A stretch of DNA of 64,000 nt from Nitrospirota bacterium (GTDB taxonomy: Bacteria > Nitrospirota > Thermodesulfovibrionia > UBA6902 > JAJYJJ01): the NCBI GenBank assembly GCA_021789595.1, contig JAJYJJ010000004.1, positions 1 through 64,000 on the forward strand, read 5' to 3'. Every line of letters starts with the position of its first letter. The first letter of the stretch is position 1. Of the stretch, positions 20,819 through 29,035 are shown piece after piece. The position numbers and the translations under genes are program-made. The notes under the pieces are model-generated. The model worked only from the letters and a program-made list of their open reading frames with translations, was not told where the DNA came from and made no database searches.

Positions 20819-22657
20819 TCAGTGTCTATCTTTTCTTCCGAACAATTTCTCTTTTACCTTCCATGTGAGGGCAATACTTATAAGAAAGGCGATTGGAACG
20901 AGTAATGCTGTTGCAACAGGTTCCGGGATATGCAGGCCAAGGTATCTCAGGCCTTCGAACAAAAACTTGCTAATGCTGACTATATAATAGGTAAGCACAA
21001 TTATGGAAAGACCTTCAACCGTTTTCTGGAGCTCTACCTGTGTCTTTGCAGTCTCATCCATACTCTTTTGAAGCTCAAGGCTTTGTTCCTGCGTAATAAG
21101 GTCAACCCTGGTCCGCAGTATAGTTATAAGGTCTGTCATCTCTCTCCTTATCCCGTCTATCCGCATAGAAAGCCTCTGGTAGTCATCACCGAGACTCAGG
21201 GTAGCCTCGCGATAAAACACCGAAAGTGGAGGCAGAGACTCGGCAGATTTATCATCCCACTCCCTGAGTATATTCCTTATTACATCTATTCTTGTTGTTG
21301 TAGCTGTAAGATAATGTCTTAGCTCCTCTGCAAGGGAGGACACCTCTCCATAGGATTCACTCAGTGTGTAGAGCCAGTCCTTCAGGTCATCCGGGGATGC
21401 CTTTGGAAGGTTCAGGTTTATCGAGCCGATCTTGCCAACGAGTGATATCTCAAGCTGATTAATCCTGTCTGAGGCAAGTATATACTTCTGTCTTTCTCCC
21501 TTCAAGAGGTAGTAGCAGTTCTCAAGTTTTATTATCTGTTCAACAAGCCTTTCAAGTGCATCTTCGGATACCTTTGACGGCGCTGCTATTATTGCAATCC
21601 TGTCTCCCTCCAGCCTGCCGGATCTGAATACACTATAGAGGCTTACATTGCCAACCTTGCTCCCAAATCTCTCCTTTTCTCCGAGGTCTTCCCTCATAGC
21701 GGTTGATATGGAATTGTATACAAATATGCTTGCATCAATCATTGGCGGCCTTGGGAAGGAAAACTTCGTTCTTCCTGTAAACCATATCTCATGCGTATAG
21801 ACATCCATTCCCTCTTCAACCTTATAGAGCACATCCTTCCCATCTGTATCCTTACCAGAAACCACGCCGTAGCCGTCTTTCCATCTCTCCCTCTCAATCT
21901 TAAGCCCAAGAGTATCGATGAATTGGCGGACTTCGTTCTTGATCTGAGTCCTGTCTATTATTGAATAACTCCCAATCCTGATAACAAATCTCAGGGCATC
22001 TGAAGGTGCCTCCTTAGGAACCTCGATATGTGTTACCGTTTCCCTTGTATCTACGAGGTATTCGGGAAGTGATGTGTCACCTGCAATGTGCCTCTCGGTG
22101 ACATACAGGGCGCAGTAGCACCTGCCATACAGTTCAAGGTCCCAGCCGCAATAGGCGCATGGACATATGATGTCGGCATCCCTTTGATAGATACCTGATG
22201 CAAGCCTGCATGGACAGGAACGATAGCCGAACCTCCTCTCATTGTCAAGCAGCCCTCTTATGATGTCTGATAACACCTGCTCCTCTGGATTTACCATGCA
22301 CCCATATGTCTCGGCTATGCCCTTAACCCAAGAAAAAATTGTATCTATCTCTTCCCTGGCAAATCTCTCCTTTATCACCCTAACTGAAAGCCTTTTTGGT
22401 CCTTCAACAGGCTGAAGTTTTAATGTCCTCCTCAGGGCATTTTCATCAAAACCTATGACTGGATGCCCGTCAATCAGTGTGACTGGAAATGACCTCTGGC
22501 CTGTGAGACGGTATACCTCTGAAAGGACCTTTTCCTGCGAATCCCTATCAAGCATGTCAACAACAATTATTGTGGGACTAAGATTATTTTCCCTGAGGAA
22601 CTGTTCAACAGAATCGCACTTGTGGCATGTAGAGAGGCGGTAAAGGGTTATATCCAT
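20819..22657 (-). CDS. Glutaredoxin - ferredoxin:thioredoxin reductase - DUF3422 membrane fusion
   Basis: This 612-residue protein joins three modules. Residues 1-80 are glutaredoxin-like with active site CHKC (C11, C14) and the cis-proline in SFPVT. Residues about 95-195 match the catalytic beta subunit of ferredoxin-thioredoxin reductase, with cysteines at 120, 148, 150, 165, 167, 170, 180 and 182 (CPC, CPC and CYC pairs) for a 4Fe-4S cluster and redox disulfide. Residues about 205-612 resemble DUF3422, including a helical region ending VELQKTVEGLS and two C-terminal membrane helices (about 540-560, 577-596). Its start overlaps the rubrerythrin stop (TAATG). I infer membrane-anchored thiol reduction in stress defence. 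Confidence 0.85.
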   Translation of the reverse strand: MDITLYRLSTCHKCDSVEQFLRENNLSPTIIVVDMLDRDSQEKVLSEVYRLTGQRSFPVTLIDGHPVIGFDENALRRTLKLQPVEGPKRLSVRVIKERFAREEIDTIFSWVKGIAETYGCMVNPEEQVLSDIIRGLLDNERRFGYRSCPCRLASGIYQRDADIICPCAYCGWDLELYGRCYCALYVTERHIAGDTSLPEYLVDTRETVTHIEVPKEAPSDALRFVIRIGSYSIIDRTQIKNEVRQFIDTLGLKIERERWKDGYGVVSGKDTDGKDVLYKVEEGMDVYTHEIWFTGRTKFSFPRPPMIDASIFVYNSISTAMREDLGEKERFGSKVGNVSLYSVFRSGRLEGDRIAIIAAPSKVSEDALERLVEQIIKLENCYYLLKGERQKYILASDRINQLEISLVGKIGSINLNLPKASPDDLKDWLYTLSESYGEVSSLAEELRHYLTATTTRIDVIRNILREWDDKSAESLPPLSVFYREATLSLGDDYQRLSMRIDGIRREMTDLITILRTRVDLITQEQSLELQKSMDETAKTQVELQKTVEGLSIIVLTYYIVSISKFLFEGLRYLGLHIPEPVATALLVPIAFLISIALTWKVKEKLFGRKDRH

Positions 22658-23013
22658 TAGAGTCTCCTTATGTCAAAATCTCCGTCTGTTTCTATGAGTT
22701 CGAATGTAACACCGCACATCCTGCACCTTGTAATAGCACCTATCTCTGGATTTTCTCCAAAGCTGATCTCCCAGCCGCATACAGGACAAAGGAACCTTAC
22801 CACATAGGTGCTGTCCTTTATTGCCCTTATGACATTTATAAGGCCGTTCATATGACCGCTTTCTGCTATTGCAAGGTCAAGGAATAACTGCCGCAGTTCT
22901 TCATTTGATGCCTTTTCTGCAAAACCCTTATATCTCCGTAATGCCTCTCTTTCAAATGAAAGATTGCTCTCAAGTAGCCCAAGTAGCGATGAAAACCCCT
23001 TTACATTCCCCAT
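22657..23013 (-). CDS. Half-size rubrerythrin (ferritin-like helices plus rubredoxin-like site)
   Basis: This 118-residue protein has a two-helix ferritin-like part with SFEREALRRYKGFAE and AESGHMN (ExxH), then a C-terminal metal site CPVCGWEI...CRMCG. It resembles rubrerythrin, which reduces peroxide in anaerobes, but the four-helix core is only half length, so it should need to dimerise. It is coupled by a one-base stop/start overlap to the thiol-reductase fusion and lies 7 bases after another ferritin-like gene. Peroxide reduction is inferred. Confidence 0.78.
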   Translation of the reverse strand: MGNVKGFSSLLGLLESNLSFEREALRRYKGFAEKASNEELRQLFLDLAIAESGHMNGLINVIRAIKDSTYVVRFLCPVCGWEISFGENPEIGAITRCRMCGVTFELIETDGDFDIRRL

Positions 23014-23020
23014 GCCCGTG

Positions 23021-23209
23021 CTATGACTCTCTTATCCTTCTTAATACTGCCTCAAGCGAGGCACGGTGGTTCTGTTCATTTCTCCTTATGCCATCAATAT
23101 AGGCGACTATGAACGGGTCTTTTGACCTTTGCTGATACGCACTGTATCTTTCATCGGCCTCTATCTCAAGCCTTATGGCCTCTTCTATAAGGCTGATATC
23201 ATTATCCAT
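23021..23209 (-). CDS. Small ferritin-like (rubrerythrin-type) two-helix protein
   Basis: This 62-residue protein has helices with EEAIRLEIEADERYSAY and RRNEQNHRASLEAVL, which carry E and ExxH ligands typical of rubrerythrin/ferritin-like iron sites. It is about half a four-helix bundle. ATG 23209 is preferred because GGAGGG precedes it at good spacing; an upstream in-frame start (23245) has none. It is the first gene of the redox operon on the minus strand. Confidence 0.7.
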   Translation of the reverse strand: MDNDISLIEEAIRLEIEADERYSAYQQRSKDPFIVAYIDGIRRNEQNHRASLEAVLRRIRES

Positions 23210-23291
23210 AAAACCCTCCTCGGCCAATATTGATAATTTTACCACAATTTTCTATATCTATTTTTGCTATATGCATTAATATAATATAAGC

Positions 23292-24440
23292 ATGACTGAC
23301 CTTAGGTCCATAATCATCGATAAGATACATAAAGAGGGCCCGATTACCTTTGAGACCTTTATGGATTTTGCGCTCTATTACCCAGGACTTGGCTATTATA
23401 CATCGCCGCACACAGAGATTGGGAGGTCAGGAGACTTCTATACAGGTCCCCATCTCCATCCAATCTTTGGCGCCCTGATTGCAAGGCAGATAGAGGAGAT
23501 GTGGGGGCTTATGGGTAGGCCATCTGATTTTGTGATTGTTGAAGCAGGAGCAGGTAAGGGTTATCTATGTCATGATATCCTGAGCTATCTATCGGAGAGG
23601 GATCTTTATAATTCAGTCCATTATAAGATTATAGAGATCAATCCTGATGTAAGAGAATCACAGACAAGGCTTTTAAGAAGATTTGAGGACAGGGTTTCAT
23701 GGATAGGGTCATTAGAAGAAATACAGGGCATAAGGGGCTGTATTATTTCCAATGAGCTAATTGATGCCTTTCCTGTGCATGTGGTCAAGATGGAAAGAGG
23801 GAGATTGAAAGAGGTATTTGTATCATCAGATGGGAATGGATTGACTGAGGTCTTAGATGAGCCGAGCACAGGGGAAATAGAGGATTATTTCAGAGATGTC
23901 AATTTGAACTTTCCAGATGGTTATAGGACAGAGGTAAATCTGAGGGCAAGGCAGTGGCTAAAGGATATTGGAGATAGCCTGAAAGAGGGCTTTGTCTTTA
24001 CCATAGATTACGGCTACAGCAGCCGTGAATACTATGACCCTGAACGCTCATCAGGGACTCTCCTTTGTTACCACAGGCATCAGGTTGTTGAAAACCCCTA
24101 TATCAACATAGGCAATCAGGATATAACTGTGCATGTGAATTTTTCGGCCCTGAGAAAATGGGGCGAAGAATCAGGATTAATGCCTGTCGGCTATTGCCCG
24201 CAGGGTATATTCCTGATAGCTATGGGTATAGATGAACTATTGCAGGAGATCTATGAAACATCCAGAGACTATACCTCAGAGGTTCTGAAGCTGAAGGCAC
24301 TTATCCTTCCCCAGGGCATGGGCGACAGCCATCAGGTATTTATTCAGTATAAAGGTAATATATTGCCTTTCTCACTCAGGGGGTTTTCCATAAGAAATCA
24401 TGTGGGCAGACTCACTCACCATGACTTGCTGAGTTCCTGA
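23292..24440 (+). CDS. SAM-dependent methyltransferase, MidA/NDUFAF7 (COG1565) family
   Basis: This 382-residue protein matches the COG1565 family (mitochondrial NDUFAF7 methylates an arginine of complex I subunit NDUFS2). Diagnostic blocks are FMDFALYYPGLGYYTS, GDFYTGPHLHPIFG, the SAM loop VEAGAGKGYLCHDIL, SNELIDAFPVHVV, IDYGYSSREYY and NIGNQDITVHVNFSAL. The bacterial substrate is not firmly known. It begins about 80 bases from the divergent redox operon, and its 3' end borders the repeat-rich island. Confidence 0.88.
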   Translation: MTDLRSIIIDKIHKEGPITFETFMDFALYYPGLGYYTSPHTEIGRSGDFYTGPHLHPIFGALIARQIEEMWGLMGRPSDFVIVEAGAGKGYLCHDILSYLSERDLYNSVHYKIIEINPDVRESQTRLLRRFEDRVSWIGSLEEIQGIRGCIISNELIDAFPVHVVKMERGRLKEVFVSSDGNGLTEVLDEPSTGEIEDYFRDVNLNFPDGYRTEVNLRARQWLKDIGDSLKEGFVFTIDYGYSSREYYDPERSSGTLLCYHRHQVVENPYINIGNQDITVHVNFSALRKWGEESGLMPVGYCPQGIFLIAMGIDELLQEIYETSRDYTSEVLKLKALILPQGMGDSHQVFIQYKGNILPFSLRGFSIRNHVGRLTHHDLLSS

Positions 24441-24490
24441 TATGTCGCAGGTCTCTTTTACTAAGAAGTGCATAAGTATGGCAACATGAC

Positions 24491-24556
24491 TGTCATTCCC
24501 GCTGTCGGGAATCATTCTTACGATTCCTGACCGATCCCTAACAAGCGGGAATGACA
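24491..24556. repeat. Palindromic repeat with TGTCA...TGACA ends
   Basis: The 13-base arm TGTCATTCCCGCT (24491-24503) is the exact reverse complement of 24544-24556. An inner pair GTCGGGAATC / GATTCCTGAC (9 of 10 paired) adds a second stem. No coding frame fits. It is one of several short palindromic elements in the window ending in TGTCA/TGACA. Such elements are usually non-autonomous and mobilised by an unlinked transposase (REP/MITE-like); no transposase is present here. The surrounding 24441-24941 holds no convincing gene. Confidence 0.85.
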
Positions 24557-24650
24557 GGCTCTGCCGCAATGACAGAAAAGGACTGGTAATGTCTTCTTAC
24601 TTATGACCGCATTAGTAAATACTCAGAACCTTGATAAATCTATAACCCGG

Positions 24651-24779
24651 ATCCAGCGATAAGCGGGATAATCGTTTGTTTTATCCGTCATTGCGAGCAC
24701 CCGAAGGATGCGTGGCAATCTCATGACAAAAGACGAGATTGCTTCGTTTCACTCGCAATGACAATTCTTATCGCTGGAT
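24651..24779. repeat. Nested palindromic element (three inverted repeats inside each other)
   Basis: The outer arms ATCCAGCGATAAG (24651-24663) and 24767-24779 are perfect complements. Inside them GTCATTGCGAG (24687-24697) pairs with CTCGCAATGAC (24752-24762), and inside that GCAATCTC pairs with GAGATTGC. The inner unit is the same family as the copies at 33919-33995 and 52845-52937. The nesting looks like one element inserted in another, or one long cruciform; sequence alone does not decide. Confidence 0.85.
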
Positions 24780-24941
24780 TTGGCTATAAGCTAATCCTAT
24801 AGACTTATAAGAAGTTTATATTTGCCTTATTTTGTTTCCTTCTGTAGATTGACTATATAACTTAAAAGCTCTTTAGAAAGGAGGAAATGACTATAGAAAG
24901 AAAGGTATTATCGGAAGGCTGAGGCTTTTGGCTGCTATATT

Positions 24942-25052
24942 ATGGTTTTACTATTAATGACTGGTTGCCTTACTTCTTCTCCACCATCAGTCGCAGTTAT
25001 GAAGACTCTAAATGTCCCATTATATCAAGGAGTAATTTATGATTTTCTGTGA
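24942..25052 (+). pseudogene. Possible remnant of a lipoprotein leader
   Basis: A 36-codon frame begins MVLLLMTGCLTSSPPS, which has a lipobox-like LMTGC, and ends in TGA inside the start of the next gene. An AAAGGAGG with its own ATG lies further upstream (about 24879-24890), but that frame stops after 10 codons, so the two look like parts of one frameshifted lipoprotein start. Short length and overlap make a functional gene unlikely. It may also be chance. Confidence 0.3.
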
Positions 25053-25656
25053 GTCATCATGGGTGTTCTGGTTTATTTTCCTTATTATAATTGGATTCCT
25101 TTTCATACTTGGACGGCATTTAATCGTCACAACACCTTCAACAACATTCAACTCAACTAGTAAAAAAGTTGATATCGCCATTCCTACTGAAGGAACCCCT
25201 CCCGATAGACAAACGTTATACAATGCATCAATCCAATTAATTATTCACGCAGAGAACACAAGCTGGACTCGAATTATAAATTTTTTAACTGCCGACTCAA
25301 TTTTAATGCTTGCATGGGCAACGATTTTCGCGAGTTCAGATTTAGCTAATAAAGCATGGGTGCTAATAATTATGTCGTTGGTAGGATTTTTACTTAGCAT
25401 AGTATGGGCTCCTTTTGGCTCTCGTGGTAGACGATATTTTAAAAGATACGTGGACATTGCTAAAGCACTCGAACAGAACATATCAGAAAATGGGCAGGTT
25501 TGCGATGGACCTGTAAATTCTGGCGAAAAACTTAAGTTTCTTAGTTGGGAACAACTATGCAGGTCGCAGAATTTGGCTGTTATAGTCCTATTGTTCTTTG
25601 CTGCTGCTTTTTTCTTTGTCTTCTTAAAGTCAATAAGTTTGTATTTAAAACAATAG
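25039..25656 (+). CDS. Hypothetical integral membrane protein
   Basis: This 205-residue protein is not recognised. It has an N-terminal membrane helix (about 8-27), a central pair (about 85-120, with ADSILMLAWATIFAS and VLIIMSLVGFLLSIVW) and a C-terminal helix (about 182-203), with a charged stretch containing RGRRYFKRYVDIAK. ATG 25039 has AAGGAG six bases upstream. Its A+T-rich codon use differs from flanking housekeeping genes and matches the following methyltransferase genes, suggesting shared foreign origin. Confidence 0.7.
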   Translation: MIFCESSWVFWFIFLIIIGFLFILGRHLIVTTPSTTFNSTSKKVDIAIPTEGTPPDRQTLYNASIQLIIHAENTSWTRIINFLTADSILMLAWATIFASSDLANKAWVLIIMSLVGFLLSIVWAPFGSRGRRYFKRYVDIAKALEQNISENGQVCDGPVNSGEKLKFLSWEQLCRSQNLAVIVLLFFAAAFFFVFLKSISLYLKQ

Positions 25657-25676
25657 ATGAAAATAACATTTAAAGA

Positions 25677-25760
25677 AACATCTGCCCGCAACAGGCAGAT
25701 AACATGGCGGTTACCGGCAGATGCCCAAATGTCCCTTCGGGACTCTTCGGCAACCTCGCA
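25677..25760. other. Structured noncoding stretch with nested hairpins
   Basis: The gap between the membrane protein and the methyltransferase holds ATCTGCC / GGCAGAT around a 7-base loop (near 25679-25699), an overlapping longer CATCTGCC...GGCAGATG pairing, and a GTCCC-TTC-GGGAC hairpin (about 25732-25744). It is richer in G+C than its surroundings. It could be a repeat end, a recombination site or an RNA structure; no family is recognised. Confidence 0.5.
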
Positions 25761-25802
25761 CCCGTTGTGTGAAATTGCCCCTGAAAAGGTAAAATTTAAC
25801 TA

Positions 25803-27083
25803 ATGAAACAACGAGACCAGTTATTTAATAACAAACTAATACATACATCTATCGTCAATGAAGTATTTGGAAAAGACTTGTTATTGCTTACCTCAGTGAA
25901 TGAACTTTTCGAGCTTGAACTTGCTTTGATAGAATCTCGTTCCTTGTCTCAACAAGAATTATTATTACGTTCTGCATTTTTTAAATCTGTCAATGGCAAC
26001 TTAACAAACCATTATAAAATATGCCGGCCATTTGACGGTCATATTTCCGAGGATAGGTCAGCACAAACTCAAGCATATTTTCAAGTAGGAAAATATGCAA
26101 CTGGTTATGCAACTCATGGACTCTTTCCATATCGTGGAAAGTTCCATCCACAGCTTATCAAGGGTCTGCTCAATATCCTTGAGATTAAACGAGGAGATAT
26201 TGTTCTTGACCCGATGTGTGGAAGTGGAACACTAAATGTTGAAGCTTCTTTATTAGGAATTGATTCTATTGGTATTGATGTTAGCTCGTTTTGCCGATTA
26301 TTGGCGAGGGTAAAATGTGAAAGCTTGTCCTTAACGCCTGAGTATGTTGAATCGATGTCAAACAATCCAGACAAATGGTTCAATTATTTTTCAACTGGTA
26401 ATATAAATGATAAATTAAGAAAAATCAGGGAACCCGAGAAGCTCAAAATTTATGAATTAGCTTTATTAGCTTATCTTGACGCAATGGGCTATGCCCGTAG
26501 AGTTACCAAGGCAGGACACAAAGAACTATTTGAAAAAGTTTTGAAACGTTATCAAACAACCGTTCTTCAAACAATTATAAATCCAGTTATAAAATCATCT
26601 CAACTTGGAACTGCAAATATTTTGGAGGGTGATGCACGCTGTCTACCGCTTGATGATTCAAGCATTGATTGTATTATCACTTCTCCGCCGTATTCCTTCG
26701 CAATTGATTACGCAGAAAATGACGCCCCTCAACTTGCATTTCTTGGCTATAACGTAGATGAACTTCGCACTCAAATGATAGGTCTTGCCGGCAGAACTAA
26801 ACAACAAAAACTACAGCGTTATTTTGATGATATGAAAACGGTTGCTCAAGAAATTGTCAGAGTGTTAAAATCTCAGAAGTTTGCTATTATAATCATAGGT
26901 TCGAACACAAATCAGACGGGAGGAATTCGTTTAGAACAAACAATTATAGACCATTTTGATAGTTTTAATGCGCCACTTGTAAAAAGCATTCTTAAGCCTA
27001 TTAAAGGTATGAGAAATATGATAAAAGATTTGATAGATTATTTTTTGCGATCGATTTTCCCCCGGGATGTTGTCCATGCGTGA
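25803..27083 (+). CDS. Site-specific DNA methyltransferase (N4-cytosine/N6-adenine type)
   Basis: This 426-residue protein has SAM-binding motif I as LDPMCGSGT at about residues 135-143 and the catalytic motif IV TSPPY at about 293-297. TSPPY is most often seen in N4-cytosine enzymes; adenine methylation cannot be excluded. Motif I precedes motif IV, and about 130 N-terminal residues before motif I may contribute specificity. Codon use is A+T-rich compared with neighbours. The gene overlaps by 17 bases a nuclease-like gene, suggesting a restriction-modification pair. Confidence 0.85.
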   Translation: MKQRDQLFNNKLIHTSIVNEVFGKDLLLLTSVNELFELELALIESRSLSQQELLLRSAFFKSVNGNLTNHYKICRPFDGHISEDRSAQTQAYFQVGKYATGYATHGLFPYRGKFHPQLIKGLLNILEIKRGDIVLDPMCGSGTLNVEASLLGIDSIGIDVSSFCRLLARVKCESLSLTPEYVESMSNNPDKWFNYFSTGNINDKLRKIREPEKLKIYELALLAYLDAMGYARRVTKAGHKELFEKVLKRYQTTVLQTIINPVIKSSQLGTANILEGDARCLPLDDSSIDCIITSPPYSFAIDYAENDAPQLAFLGYNVDELRTQMIGLAGRTKQQKLQRYFDDMKTVAQEIVRVLKSQKFAIIIIGSNTNQTGGIRLEQTIIDHFDSFNAPLVKSILKPIKGMRNMIKDLIDYFLRSIFPRDVVHA

Positions 27084-27640
27084 GCAGCATCCCGGAAGCA
27101 TAGAGAAAGTTGGTGTTGGCCTTGTCTGTTCGGTTGAGACATTTCGAGGGTGCACAATACAATTGGTAAAAAAAGAATCAGGATTCAACGGTCTTTCTAC
27201 AAATAAAAATGGTGAGGTCAGAAAGATAGAAGTAAAGTCAATGGAAAAATCTTTTCATTGGATAGCTATTAGTAGTTTGATTGGGATTGACAAACTTTTT
27301 TTTTGAGAGAGATTATTGGATATACTTTGTACTTCTGCCAATGAATTATGTGGTGATGACAAAAGGACTGCCTTTCGTTAAACGTCAACTATCATTCTCA
27401 ACTAATGAAGAGTTTGTTGAGCGCATTCAAGATTGGATGAAGTCAACAAGAAAACTAACAAGGCTGTCAGGACTCAAATTTCTTCCAAAGTTACAGCTTA
27501 AGTTTCCTCTTGGATTAGATAAGTTAGTTGAGCACTTAATCAGCAATCCTGAAGATCGTACTTGGCATGATTCTGTTGTTGAAATTTGGCAAAATCAGAA
27601 TAATTGGAAATGCTTATATAGAGCGCCTGATGAAGATTGA
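27067..27640 (+). pseudogene. Restriction-endonuclease-like protein broken by a frameshift in a T9 run
   Basis: Two overlapping frames read as one protein. The first (27067-27306) contains RKIEVKSMEKSFHWIAIS, like the E-x-K half of a PD-(D/E)XK nuclease, and stops just after nine T (27296-27304). The second frame continues ERDYWIYFVLLP and VVMTKG to TGA at 27640. Removing one T restores a single frame of about 190 residues. Its overlap with the methyltransferase suggests the cognate nuclease. Real mutation, slippage or an assembly error are all possible; the nuclease call is by motif only. Confidence 0.6.
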
Positions 27641-27687
27641 GCCTTTTAATATGAAAACCTTAAAGCTATTATATAAGGAGAAAAGAA

Positions 27688-27924
27688 ATGTCTCTTAAGA
27701 TTGAACAAAGACTTGATGATTTCTTTTTTACTGAATCTAAGCCGCGCATATACACAACAGGCGCTTATCTTGTCCCGATGGAAATTGTCGAAGGAAATAA
27801 AAGCCGCTTTGTCTGGGTTGTTGATCAATTTGATGATGATACATATAAAGAGGACGGACTCTGTTCCCCAAAAGTGTATGCGTTTGAAAAGGAGAAAATG
27901 TTTGAAATGGGAGCAAACCAATGA
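27688..27924 (+). CDS. Hypothetical small protein coupled to a methyltransferase fragment
   Basis: This 78-residue acidic protein (KIEQRLDDFFFTESKPRIY, then FVWVVDQFDDDTYKED) is not recognised with certainty. ATG 27688 has AAGGAG upstream. Its TGA stop overlaps the ATG of the next frame as ATGA. Its C-terminal end followed by the start of the next frame (SDVWTDLHRIKHAKNRDEHP) could once have been one methyltransferase chain split by a frameshift. Either reading fits. Confidence 0.5.
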   Translation: MSLKIEQRLDDFFFTESKPRIYTTGAYLVPMEIVEGNKSRFVWVVDQFDDDTYKEDGLCSPKVYAFEKEKMFEMGANQ

Positions 27925-28418
27925 TATCTGATGTTTGGACAGATTTGCATAGAATCAAACATGCTAAGAATAGAGATGAACACCCTTGTCAACTACCCGA
28001 AACAATTCTTGAACGTTTGATTCTAATGACGACTGACGAAGGTGATATCATTCTTGACCCTTTTAATGGAACAGGAACAACCGTAATCGCCGCAAAACGT
28101 CTTGGAAGAAAATACATTGGGATTGAACTTGACAAACAGTATGTTACTATTGCCGAAGAAAAACTTAGAAACGTTCGTCCAGATTCTCATATTGAGGGTG
28201 TTTGGGTTAGTAAGTATCTTAATGGTATAGCTACCATTAGAGATAAAGACTGGGATGTTCTTCAATCGCAATTTCACATTCCACATCCAATTCCTTTACT
28301 TGAATACGAAAATATTGTTTATAAAAACGGTAAGATTCATAAACATACACATATCATGGACAAAACAGAGAATTGTTACAGTCCAACTGGTGTTGGGCAG
28401 CAACTACTCAGATGGTGA
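27921..28418 (+). pseudogene. DNA methyltransferase C-terminal half, truncated at both ends
   Basis: The 165-codon frame matches the C-terminal half of beta-class (N4/N6) DNA methyltransferases: NRDEHPCQLPETILERLI, then motif I LDPFNGTGTTVIAA, LGRKYIGIELDKQY. No motif IV (DPPY/SPPY) is present in it or in the small gene upstream, so catalysis is unlikely. After about residue 145 the frame runs out of phase into the peptidase coding sequence, which suggests a deletion joined the two genes near 28340-28375. Confidence 0.7.
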
Positions 28419-28996
28419 TGAGTTACTATGGTGTATATGCCTCTCAATGCGATATAGCGAATAAATATATAGGCGTGGAATATTGTTGTAGTTCGCCATA
28501 TTCATGTAATGAAACAGGTTTCCTGGCACTGGGGCTTTATGATTTCGACTACTTTTCAAATTGGTGGTTTAACTTAGACTGGTCAGTCGTAAAAGGGGAA
28601 ATTGACCATAATCGTCCCTTTATTTTTGGCTGGTGGTTTCCTCAATGGATTGTGAATGGGTATGGACATTTCATGGTAGCAAGAGGCTATAAAATCGAAA
28701 ACAACATAAACTCTATTTATGTTAATAATTCACTGGGTAAAAATAATCCAGCAGGCCCCTCATTCTCTCCATTTTTCCCTCCGTCGCCATACTGGATTAC
28801 TTATAAGGACTATGGCAGCGGCTATATTAAAGGTCTGGGAAGTTATACCCATTATATGGATTATTATGGCATCAGATATATGGGAACAACATATCAACGA
28901 CATCTTCCACCCAGATATGGGCAATCCCAGATGCCAATTCCAAAGTCATCTCCAACTCCTACGCCAACTCCAACTCCAACGCCTATATATAATTGA
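28373..28996 (+). CDS. Papain-like (C39-like) cysteine peptidase, N-terminus missing
   Basis: The frame opens LQSNWCWAATTQMVMSYYGV, the cysteine-nucleophile block of papain-like peptidases, and has a later histidine in YGHFMVARGY. The C-terminus is a Pro-Thr repeat tail (SPTPTPTPTPTP). Related proteins carry a signal peptide before the NWCWAA block. Here only TTG 28373 is available, and an in-frame TAA at 28340 blocks extension, so the leader seems lost at the junction with the methyltransferase fragment. Secretion and activity of this copy are doubtful. Confidence 0.65.
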   Translation: MLQSNWCWAATTQMVMSYYGVYASQCDIANKYIGVEYCCSSPYSCNETGFLALGLYDFDYFSNWWFNLDWSVVKGEIDHNRPFIFGWWFPQWIVNGYGHFMVARGYKIENNINSIYVNNSLGKNNPAGPSFSPFFPPSPYWITYKDYGSGYIKGLGSYTHYMDYYGIRYMGTTYQRHLPPRYGQSQMPIPKSSPTPTPTPTPTPIYN

Positions 28997-29035
28997 GGTT
29001 AAGGTTTAAGGTTAAATGAAAGAAAGGAGGAGATA

